A stretch of 64,000 bases of DNA from positions 1-64,000 of the forward strand of contig NZ_JBHULB010000081.1 in assembly GCF_042684265.1 (NCBI RefSeq), written 5' to 3'. Of the stretch, positions 25,420 through 33,079 are shown one piece after another; position 1 is the stretch's first letter; every line of letters begins with the position of its first letter. Under the pieces are notes generated by a model that was not told the origin of the DNA, ran no database searches, and worked only from the letters and a program-made list of their open reading frames with translations. Source of the stretch: Croceitalea marina. GTDB lineage: Bacteria; Bacteroidota; Bacteroidia; Flavobacteriales; Flavobacteriaceae. The position numbers were made by a program, and so were the translations under genes.

Positions 25420-27864
25420 CTAGAAATTTCCGATTCTGATAATATCTGCAAAAATACCTGAAGCCGTCACGTCAGCTCCAGCCCCCGCTCCTTTGATAAT
25501 CATAGGTTGATTAGGGTATCGTTCCGTGTAAAAAAGCACAATGTTATCACTTCCTTCCAAGTTATAAAAATCATGCCCTTTAGGGATTTCTTGTAGACCT
25601 ACACTGGCTTTACCATTTTCAAACTGTGCAACGTATTTTAACTTGCATTCTTTCGCTGCAGCCTTAGAGTACAATAATTGAAAATTCTTTTCGTACTTTT
25701 TTAAGGATTCAAAAAAGGTCTCGTTAGAATTGGTGTTTAGACTTTCTTCCGGTAGAAACGATTTGTTTTCAATATCCTCGATTTCCAATACATATCCACT
25801 TTCTCGGGCCAAGATTAAAATTTTGCGCATCACGTCAATTCCACTTAAATCAACAGTAGGGTCGGGTTCGGTATATCCCTCCTCTTGCGCTTGTTTTACT
25901 ACATCGTGAAATGTGGTATTAGCATTGAAATTATTGAACACAAAATTTAAACTGCCCGATAAAACCGCCTGAATCTTATTGATTTTATCACCCGAGGCAA
26001 TTAAGTGTTTAAGCGTATCGATAATGGGTAATCCAGCCCCAACGTTGGTTTCAAATAAAAACGGAGCACTGTATTTTTTAGCAAGCTGTTTTAATTCTTT
26101 ATAAGATTCGTAACCCGAAGAACAGGCTATTTTGTTGCAAGTGACTACTGAAATGCTATTATTTAAATAGCGGGTATAAGTTTTTGCAACATCCATACTA
26201 GCGGTGTTATCTACAAAAATGCTGTTACGATAATTAAGTTTATTCACCCTGTCTATAAACGTATCTTTATTTGCTTTTACTCCATTTGCCAGCTCCTGCT
26301 CCCAACTTGACAATGAAATGCCATCTTCATTAAATACCATGGTTCTTGAATTTGATATCCCTATTACACGAATATTCAATTTCAATTCATTCTTCAAGTA
26401 TGCTTTTTGCTTTTTGATTTGTGTTAAAAAACGTGCACCCACATTACCCACGCCCATTACGAATAGGTTCAGCTGTTTTATATTCTCTTCAAAAAATGCT
26501 TCATGCAGAGTATTAAGCGCTTTTTTTACATCGTCTTTTCTTATTACCGCAGAGATATTTCGTTCTGAAGCCCCTTGTGCAATCGCACGTATGTTTACGT
26601 TGTTTTTTCCGAGGGTACTGAACATTTTACCACTGAGTCCCTGATGACTTTTCATATTATCACCAACAAGTGCTACAATTGCTAGATTCTGTTCTACGTG
26701 TACTGGGTCTATTCTTTTTGAAGCAATTTCATATTCGAAAGTGTTATTAACGGCAATAGCTGCTTGTTTTGCATCTTTATCTGAGATACCAACACAAATA
26801 GAATGTTCTGATGAAGCCTGCGTAATCATAACAACGCTTATGCCTTCTTGAGACAAGGTTTCAAAAAATCGCTTAGATATTCCTGGAATACCTACCATAC
26901 CCGAACCTTCTAAAGAGAGTAGGGTAATACTTTCAACATGGCTAATACCGCGTACTGTTTTCGTATTGTCGTTCTCGTTTTTTGTAATATAGGTACCTTC
27001 TTCATCAGGAGCAAAGGTGTTTTTAATAACAATAGGAATTTCTTTTGTTAAAACTGGCTGTATGGTTGGTGGATACAGCACTTTTGCGCCAAAGTGCGAA
27101 AGCTCCATTGCCTCTTCGTAAGAAATATGAGATACACATTTAGCTTGTTTGACCAGTTTAGGATTTGCGGTATACATGCCACTAACATCTGTCCAAATCT
27201 CCAAAACATCAGCATTTGTTGCCGCTGCAAGAATAGCTGCGGTATAATCAGAACCACCTCTTCCTAAAGTAGTTGCGTTTCCATTGTGTGAAGAAGAGAC
27301 AAAACCAGGTACCACGGTCACCTTTTCTTTTACATCGGCGAAATAAGTACTACAGGTATGGTATGTAAGCTCAAAATCGACGTTGGCGTTTCCGAAACTC
27401 TCATCTGTTTTAATTAGTGTTCTTCCATCTTTTAGGGTAGCATCAAGACCTTCTGAAATAAAGAATTCACTTATAATAAAAGAAGAAAGTAGTTCACCAT
27501 AACTAACAACTTTGTCTGAAAGTCTAGGGGTGGTTTCTCCTATTAAAAACGAACCTTCAAGTAACGTCTCAAGGTCATTGAGCTGGCTTTTAACGCGACT
27601 CAAAATAGGACTTTGTTTATTTATTGGAAAAAGATTCTTTATAACCGCAATGTGCCTTTCTTCAATCTCATTAAGCGTATTTTCATAGTTTTTATTTTGC
27701 GATGATGCTCGGTCTAAACTATTAAGAAGCATATCCGTAACACCTCCGAAAGCAGAAACAACGACACCTATTTTAGAGTCAGGGGCATTTTGAACTATGG
27801 ATTTTACTTTTTTAATGTTTTCATCATTGGCTACCGAAGTGCCTCCGAATTTTAAAATTTTCAT
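25420..27864 (-). CDS. thrA: Bifunctional aspartate kinase / homoserine dehydrogenase
   Basis: An 814-residue fusion catalysing the first and third steps of threonine synthesis. The kinase domain begins M-K-I-L-K-F-G-G-T-S-V-A and has G-R-G-G-S-D-Y-T-A near 203. Two ACT domains span about 310-460 (for example V-A-L-V-G-D-N-M near 402) and mediate feedback control. The dehydrogenase domain follows, with G-V-G-N-V-G-A-R-F near 471, V-G-A-G-L-P near 610 and the E-P-D-P-T-V-D-L-S-G-I-D-V block. The fused form matches E. coli ThrA. It heads thrABC behind the leader at 27926-27979. Confidence 0.97.
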   Translation of the reverse strand: MKILKFGGTSVANDENIKKVKSIVQNAPDSKIGVVVSAFGGVTDMLLNSLDRASSQNKNYENTLNEIEERHIAVIKNLFPINKQSPILSRVKSQLNDLETLLEGSFLIGETTPRLSDKVVSYGELLSSFIISEFFISEGLDATLKDGRTLIKTDESFGNANVDFELTYHTCSTYFADVKEKVTVVPGFVSSSHNGNATTLGRGGSDYTAAILAAATNADVLEIWTDVSGMYTANPKLVKQAKCVSHISYEEAMELSHFGAKVLYPPTIQPVLTKEIPIVIKNTFAPDEEGTYITKNENDNTKTVRGISHVESITLLSLEGSGMVGIPGISKRFFETLSQEGISVVMITQASSEHSICVGISDKDAKQAAIAVNNTFEYEIASKRIDPVHVEQNLAIVALVGDNMKSHQGLSGKMFSTLGKNNVNIRAIAQGASERNISAVIRKDDVKKALNTLHEAFFEENIKQLNLFVMGVGNVGARFLTQIKKQKAYLKNELKLNIRVIGISNSRTMVFNEDGISLSSWEQELANGVKANKDTFIDRVNKLNYRNSIFVDNTASMDVAKTYTRYLNNSISVVTCNKIACSSGYESYKELKQLAKKYSAPFLFETNVGAGLPIIDTLKHLIASGDKINKIQAVLSGSLNFVFNNFNANTTFHDVVKQAQEEGYTEPDPTVDLSGIDVMRKILILARESGYVLEIEDIENKSFLPEESLNTNSNETFFESLKKYEKNFQLLYSKAAAKECKLKYVAQFENGKASVGLQEIPKGHDFYNLEGSDNIVLFYTERYPNQPMIIKGAGAGADVTASGIFADIIRIGNF

Positions 27865-27882
27865 TTATTAAGAATTTGAAGA

Positions 27883-27943
27883 AATTGTGAAACAATTAGT
27901 TATACGGACGAATATTAATAGCACATTACCCCAAAGGGGTAAT
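27883..27943 (-). promoter_or_regulatory. Mutually exclusive hairpins in the thr leader RNA
   Basis: In the minus-strand leader, a perfect hairpin pairs 27936-27943 with 27925-27932 around a 3-nt loop and spans the leader-peptide stop codon. Further downstream AATTGT (27892-27897) can pair either with ACAATT at 27883-27888 or with an identical ACAATT at 27947-27952 inside the Thr/Ile codons. This is the layout of an attenuator with alternative pairings. Neither hairpin has a long U tract, so which structure is the terminator is undecided. Confidence 0.5.
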
Positions 27944-27979
27944 AATAATTGTAGAAGTGATTACTGATGTTGCATACAT
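27926..27979 (-). CDS. thr operon leader peptide
   Basis: A 17-codon frame reads MYATSVITSTIIITPLG and stops, 62 bp before the thrA ATG. Four Thr and four Ile among 17 residues are the two amino acids that control the thr operon in E. coli through its ThrL leader. A perfect promoter upstream predicts a start near 28012, about 33 nt before this ATG. The same frame can be extended to an ATG at 28013-28015, but that codon lies at the predicted transcription start, so the shorter form is preferred. The role is transcription attenuation by ribosome stalling, inferred from composition and position. Confidence 0.72.
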   Translation of the reverse strand: MYATSVITSTIIITPLG

Positions 27980-28018
27980 CGAAGTCGCTAATGTGTCCAA
28001 TTGTTTAAATTGCATGGT

Positions 28019-28049
28019 CAAATGTAGTACTTTTGGTTTCTGTATCAAA
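28019..28049 (-). promoter_or_regulatory. thrABC promoter, perfect Bacteroidota consensus
   Basis: On the minus strand TTTG (28046-28049) is followed after exactly 19 bases by TACATTTG (28019-28026). It reads toward the leader peptide and thrA. Confidence 0.75.
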
Positions 28050-28101
28050 TGATTCCTAAATTTTTGTCAATTCCTTAATTTCTAATACACTTCTTTGCTA
28101 A

Positions 28102-29640
28102 ATGAAAATATTTAATGCCCAACAGATATACGCTGCTGATAAATTCACAATAGAGAAACAAGCAATTACGAGCGATGCTTTGATGGAAAGAGCGGCAGAA
28201 AGAATTTTTAGCTGGGTACATTCTAGGTTGCAAGGTGCGAAAGTCAAAATTCATTTGTTCTGCGGAATCGGAAATAATGGGGGTGATGGTATTGCACTTG
28301 CCAGGCATTTGGTAGAGAATGGTTACGAGATTGCTGTGCATGTGGTCAATTACAGTGACAAACGTTCTAAAGATTTTTTGATTAATCTCGATAGGTTAAA
28401 GGAAAGAAAACTCTGGCCAGAGTTTTTAGATTCAGATTGCGAGTTTCCTGAAATCGGACATGAAGATATTATCATTGATGCTATTTTTGGTATAGGCCTA
28501 AATAGAGCTCCTGAGGATTGGGTAGCCAAATTAATTGGGCATATCAATGATTCTGCGGCTTTTATTCTTTCTATAGATGTGCCTTCAGGATTGTTCTTGG
28601 ATAAAGTTTCTGATAAGCCAGAGCAAGTTATAAGAGCAAATCACGTACTCAGTTTTCAAGCACCAAAGCTTGTATTTTTTCTTCCAGAAACTGGTGTGTT
28701 TCTAAATCAATGGGAGTTATTGGATATAGGTTTGGACCAAGAATACCTTTATAAAACAGAGACTGATTTTGAATTTATTGGAAAGCCTGAAGTTTTACCA
28801 CTCTATATACCTCGACTTAAGTTCTCGCACAAAGGAAATTATGGACATGCTGTTATCGTTGGTGGCAGTTACGGAAAAATTGGTGCCGTCAATTTGGCTG
28901 CCCGGGCATGTTTAAAAGTTGGTAGCGGGCTCGTGACCACCTTTATACCAGAATGCGGTTATATACCCTTGCAGACCAGTGAGCCTGAAATAATGGTGCT
29001 AACCGATGAAGAAGAAGATTTTATTTCTAAGATAGAACTTCCGTCAAATGCTTCTGCAATTGGGGTTGGTGTCGGAATGGGAACCCACGAACAGACTGTT
29101 GCCGCTTTTTCATCATTTTTAAATGATACGAAGATGCCCATGGTAATTGATGCGGATGGACTAAACATTTTAGCAGAAAATAAGAGGCTTCTGAACAAAA
29201 TGCCACAGCAAGCTGTATTAACGCCTCACCCTAAAGAATTGGAGCGTTTAATAGGTAAATGGGAAGATGATTTTGATAAATTAAAGAAGGCTAAGGCATT
29301 TTCAAAAAAATACGATTGTATCTTGGTGCTAAAAGGCGCACATACCATAACCATTTATGATGGTAAAGGATATATAAACTCTAATGGAAACCCCGGAATG
29401 GCTACAGCTGGTAGTGGTGATGTATTGACAGGAATAATTACAGGGCTAATAGCGCAAAATTACCCACCATTATATGCTGCTATTTTTGGTGTATACCTTC
29501 ATGGACTTTCAGGAGATATTTCTTCTTCCGAGAATGGATATGAAGCAGTTACCGCATCAACTATAATAGCTAATATTGGTAAGGCCTTTATGGAATTATT
29601 TAAAAGAGCTTCGCCGGAAGGTCAAGAGCAACCGCAGTAA
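28102..29640 (+). CDS. nnrD: Bifunctional NAD(P)H-hydrate epimerase / ADP-dependent NAD(P)H-hydrate dehydratase
   Basis: A 512-residue metabolite-repair enzyme that rescues hydrated NADH and NADPH. The N-terminal epimerase (YjeF_N) part begins M-K-I-F-N-A-Q-Q-I-Y-A-A-D and has G-I-G-N-N-G-G-D-G near residue 56. The C-terminal ribokinase-like dehydratase has G-G-S-Y-G-K-I-G near 250, L-T-P-H-P-K-E near 372 and the catalytic G-N-P-G-M-A-T-A-G-S-G-D-V-L near 430. It diverges from thrABC and meets a minus-strand gene at its stop without a gap. Confidence 0.94.
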   Translation: MKIFNAQQIYAADKFTIEKQAITSDALMERAAERIFSWVHSRLQGAKVKIHLFCGIGNNGGDGIALARHLVENGYEIAVHVVNYSDKRSKDFLINLDRLKERKLWPEFLDSDCEFPEIGHEDIIIDAIFGIGLNRAPEDWVAKLIGHINDSAAFILSIDVPSGLFLDKVSDKPEQVIRANHVLSFQAPKLVFFLPETGVFLNQWELLDIGLDQEYLYKTETDFEFIGKPEVLPLYIPRLKFSHKGNYGHAVIVGGSYGKIGAVNLAARACLKVGSGLVTTFIPECGYIPLQTSEPEIMVLTDEEEDFISKIELPSNASAIGVGVGMGTHEQTVAAFSSFLNDTKMPMVIDADGLNILAENKRLLNKMPQQAVLTPHPKELERLIGKWEDDFDKLKKAKAFSKKYDCILVLKGAHTITIYDGKGYINSNGNPGMATAGSGDVLTGIITGLIAQNYPPLYAAIFGVYLHGLSGDISSSENGYEAVTASTIIANIGKAFMELFKRASPEGQEQPQ

Positions 29641-30063
29641 CTAGGCACTCTTCTTTCCTTTATTGTTTTTTGATACGCGTTTTTTGATCCAAGAAACCGC
29701 ATTTTCGTATTCAATAAAAAATTCCATGTTCTTTTTATAGAACATCTTTTCAATCTTAAAGTTGTGCATATCTATTTCCTTTTTAGAAACAATTGCAAAA
29801 GCTTTTAAATTATCTAATCCTCTTAAATAGGTATAAATAACCGGGTCGATAGCGTAAGAGTTTTTTCGCAAACTGATGTAACCGAACTTTTTATTTCTAA
29901 AATGGATTTCTGAAATACCAATAATTTGATATGCCCGCTCAAGCGTAAGTGTAGATCCCTCTTCAAAAATGGAAACCATATAGTCGTCAAAAACTTGGAT
30001 AATTCCAATATCTAGATGATATTCTTTGACAACGATGGTTTTTTTGCTAAATCCCATGTTCAT
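29641..30063 (-). CDS. Small hypothetical protein, SpoIIAA-like
   Basis: A 140-residue soluble protein, or 138 if it starts at the second ATG (30057). Alternating strands and helices lead to a C-terminal A-F-A-I-V-S-K-K-E segment and a helix with I-E-K-M-F-Y-K-K-N-M-E-F-F. This pattern resembles small SpoIIAA/STAS-like proteins common in Flavobacteriia. There is no catalytic motif and the C-terminus is basic. No partner is evident from the neighbours (nnrD convergent, clpC downstream on the same strand). Function unknown. Confidence 0.75.
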   Translation of the reverse strand: MNMGFSKKTIVVKEYHLDIGIIQVFDDYMVSIFEEGSTLTLERAYQIIGISEIHFRNKKFGYISLRKNSYAIDPVIYTYLRGLDNLKAFAIVSKKEIDMHNFKIEKMFYKKNMEFFIEYENAVSWIKKRVSKNNKGKKSA

Positions 30064-30215
30064 TCCCCAAAATATATTATAGTGTCTCGCTGACGAATGT
30101 AGAAGTAGTATAAATTAATCAGAAAAATAATAGATTAAAGGCTTAAATATCGTTTTAAATGTAACACCTAAATAAAATCCATATTTGAACTGGGTTTTGC
30201 CTACACTAATTGTAA

Positions 30216-30247
30216 TAAAAAAGGAGCCATTGTTTGATGGCTCCTTT
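30216..30247 (-). terminator. Rho-independent terminator of clpC
   Basis: An 11-bp perfect stem (30220-30230 with 30237-30247) with a 6-nt loop, followed on the minus strand by a T tract, 25 bp after the clpC stop. The rest of the 208-bp gap (30064-30271) holds nothing that I recognise. Confidence 0.88.
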
Positions 30248-30271
30248 CGCTATAAAATGAAATTATTTTAT

Positions 30272-32821
30272 TTAAGCTTTTGAAGATTTTTCCTTCTTCT
30301 TGATTTTTATGGTGAGTTCTTCTTTCTTCTCATCTAGATCCATAAAAATACTGTCACCTTCATTAAGATTCGAATTCACAATTTCTTCTGCTAAAGAATC
30401 TTCAATATACTTCTGTATCGCTCTTTTTAAAGGTCTTGCACCGTACTGTTTGTCAAAACCTTTATCGGCGATATAGTCTTTTGCCTTATCAGTAAGATTT
30501 AAATCATACCCGATGTCTTTGATACGTTTGAATAATTTATCCAGTTCAATATCAATAATCTTATGTATATCTGCCCGTTCTAACGGATTAAATACAATAA
30601 CATCATCGATTCGATTTAAAAACTCAGGTGCGAAAGCTTTTTTCAATGCATTTTCAATCACACTTTTTTGGTGGCTATCGGCCTGCGCTTTTTTAGAAGC
30701 AGTACCAAAACCTACGCCTTGTCCAAAATCTTTTAACTGCCTTGCACCTATGTTGGAAGTCATTATAATAATAGAATTTCTAAAATCTATTTTTCTTCCT
30801 AAACTATCGGTTAAATACCCATCATCCAATACTTGTAAAAGCATATTAAAGACGTCTGGATGTGCTTTTTCAACTTCATCTAAAAGAACCACTGAGTATG
30901 GTTTTCTCCTTACTTTTTCCGTAAGTTGTCCGCCTTCTTCATATCCCACATATCCTGGAGGAGCCCCCACTAATCTAGAGATAGCAAATTTTTCCATGTA
31001 CTCACTCATATCAATACGAATAAGTGCGTCTTCAGAATCAAATAATTCCTTTGCCAATACTTTAGCTAGTTGCGTTTTTCCAACCCCTGTTTGACCTAAG
31101 AAAATAAAGGATCCAATTGGTTTGTTCGGATCTTTCAACCCAGCTCTGTTACGCTGAATAGCTCTGGCTACTTTAACCACGGCCTCGTCTTGCCCGATTA
31201 CATAATCCTTTATCAATGCAGGCAGTTCGGCAAGTTTATTGCTTTCGGTCTGCGCGATTCTATTTACGGGAATGCCGCTCATCATTGAAACTACATCGGC
31301 GACATTATCCTCAGAAACGGTCTCTCTATTCAGTTTGCTCTCTTCTTCCCAAGATTCTTGGGCCATGGCCAAATCTTTCTCTATGCGTTTTTCATCATCA
31401 CGAAGCTTGGCAGCTTCCTCATATTTCTGTTTTTTGACCACGCTGTTCTTAAGAACTCTTACTTCTTCAAGCTGATTTTCCAATTCTAAAATCTGCTTTG
31501 GTACATCCATATTTACAATATGCACTCTTGAGCCAGCTTCATCTAACGCATCAATAGCCTTGTCCGGTAAAAAACGGTCGGTCATATAACGGTTCGTTAA
31601 GGCAACACAAGCTTTAATGGCCTCATCGGTATAGGTGACATTATGATGGTCTTCATATTTACCTTTGATATTCATCAGAATTTCAACGGTTTCTTCTACA
31701 GAAGTCGGCTCAACAATTACCTTTTGAAAACGACGTTCCAATGCACCATCTTTTTCAATATATTGTCTGTACTCATCTAGTGTAGTGGCACCGATGCATT
31801 GTATTTCACCTCTAGCTAAGGCTGGCTTAAACATATTTGAAGCATCTAAACTGCCAGTCGCCCCACCTGCACCAACTATAGTGTGTATTTCATCAATGAA
31901 GAGAATAATATCATCATTTTTCTCCAATTCGTTCATTACGGCTTTCATCCGCTCTTCGAACTGCCCCCTATATTTTGTGCCAGCTACTAAAGAGGCAAGG
32001 TCTAAGGTGACCACACGCTTTCCGTAGAGTATGCGTGATACTTTTTTATTGATAATACGCAAGGCCAAACCCTCTGCAATGGCGCTCTTACCAACTCCTG
32101 GTTCTCCTATTAAAAGCGGATTATTCTTTTTACGCCTACTTAATATCTGAGATACACGTTCGATTTCTTTTTCTCGGCCAACAACAGGGTCGAGCTTATT
32201 TTCTTCCGCAAATTTTGTTAAGTCCCTTCCAAAATTATCCAATACAGGTGTTTTGGATTTTTTGCTTCCCTTTTGAGAACTAGAGGATCCGAAAGTACTT
32301 TCTTTGGACTCTCCGGCATCTTCCGAATCTCCAGGAAAAGATTCGGCCCTAGTAACATCTAAATAGTCATCGTCACTGGTTATCATAGACTTGAATTGCT
32401 CCTTCACATTATCATAATCGACTTTTAACTTGTGAAGCAATTTTGTGGTCGGGTCATTTTCGTTACGCAGTATACATAACAATAAATGAGCGGTATTAAT
32501 AGAAGAACTTTGAAAAAGTTTAGCTTCTAAAAAGGTAGTCTTTAAGGCACGTTCTGCCTGCCTTGTCAGGTGAAGGTTCTTTTTATCTTTTTGTATACCA
32601 GCGGTGTTTGGGTTAGCCGGACTCAATATTTCGACCTTTCTCCTTAAATGGTCGAGGTCTACATCCAGTGCGTCTAATATATTAATAGCCTTTCCATTAC
32701 CATCACGCAACAGGCCTAGCATTAAATGCTCTGTTCCAATAAAATCATGGCCAAGTCTCAGCGCCTCTTCTTTGCTAAATGCAATAACGTCTTTTACCCT
32801 TGGCGAAAAATTATCATCCAT
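30272..32821 (-). CDS. clpC: ATP-dependent Clp protease ATP-binding subunit ClpC
   Basis: An 849-residue Hsp100 unfoldase that feeds substrates to ClpP. Two Clp-N repeats fill residues 1-145. A low-complexity linker runs over about 150-190. AAA+ domain 1 has Walker A G-E-P-G-V-G-K-S-A near 240 and D-E-I-H near 310. A UVR-like coiled segment (K-Q-K-Y-E-E-A-A-K-L-R-D-D-E-K) is near 460. AAA+ domain 2 has G-Q-T-G-V-G-K-T-Q near 580. The UVR-like segment and Clp-N marks identify ClpC rather than ClpA. The C-terminus is Lys-rich. Confidence 0.96.
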   Translation of the reverse strand: MDDNFSPRVKDVIAFSKEEALRLGHDFIGTEHLMLGLLRDGNGKAINILDALDVDLDHLRRKVEILSPANPNTAGIQKDKKNLHLTRQAERALKTTFLEAKLFQSSSINTAHLLLCILRNENDPTTKLLHKLKVDYDNVKEQFKSMITSDDDYLDVTRAESFPGDSEDAGESKESTFGSSSSQKGSKKSKTPVLDNFGRDLTKFAEENKLDPVVGREKEIERVSQILSRRKKNNPLLIGEPGVGKSAIAEGLALRIINKKVSRILYGKRVVTLDLASLVAGTKYRGQFEERMKAVMNELEKNDDIILFIDEIHTIVGAGGATGSLDASNMFKPALARGEIQCIGATTLDEYRQYIEKDGALERRFQKVIVEPTSVEETVEILMNIKGKYEDHHNVTYTDEAIKACVALTNRYMTDRFLPDKAIDALDEAGSRVHIVNMDVPKQILELENQLEEVRVLKNSVVKKQKYEEAAKLRDDEKRIEKDLAMAQESWEEESKLNRETVSEDNVADVVSMMSGIPVNRIAQTESNKLAELPALIKDYVIGQDEAVVKVARAIQRNRAGLKDPNKPIGSFIFLGQTGVGKTQLAKVLAKELFDSEDALIRIDMSEYMEKFAISRLVGAPPGYVGYEEGGQLTEKVRRKPYSVVLLDEVEKAHPDVFNMLLQVLDDGYLTDSLGRKIDFRNSIIIMTSNIGARQLKDFGQGVGFGTASKKAQADSHQKSVIENALKKAFAPEFLNRIDDVIVFNPLERADIHKIIDIELDKLFKRIKDIGYDLNLTDKAKDYIADKGFDKQYGARPLKRAIQKYIEDSLAEEIVNSNLNEGDSIFMDLDEKKEELTIKIKKKEKSSKA

Positions 32822-32949
32822 AAATTTCCTTATTCAGCAATTAAAATTAATAAAACTAATCCAACAATGACCAAATACTGTACCCATATTCGATAAACAA
32901 GGGGTAAAAGGCGAAAAAAAGAGCTTTTTTTAGATTCTTTAACAAATTT

Positions 32950-32957
32950 CAAAGATA
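32950..32957 (-). promoter_or_regulatory. clpC -7 promoter element
   Basis: The minus strand reads TATCTTTG (TAnnTTTG), about 130 bp upstream of the clpC ATG. No clean TTTG at -33. The 258-bp gap between clpC and gyrA must hold both divergent promoters; for gyrA I see only a degenerate TATATTGC near 33036. Confidence 0.45.
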
Positions 32958-33079
32958 GCATTCGGCCTAATTTTAATGTTGATAATTTTTTTAATAAAGT
33001 AATCGGCAAGCGTTTTGAAACATGTGTTTTTACGTATATTGCTACGATATTTTAATTACAAAAGCAACAAGATTTTAAT

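Noticed and set aside
27925..27943. Hairpin over the thr leader stop as a simple intrinsic terminator
   Set aside because: No U tract follows it on the minus strand, so it is kept only as part of a possible attenuator.
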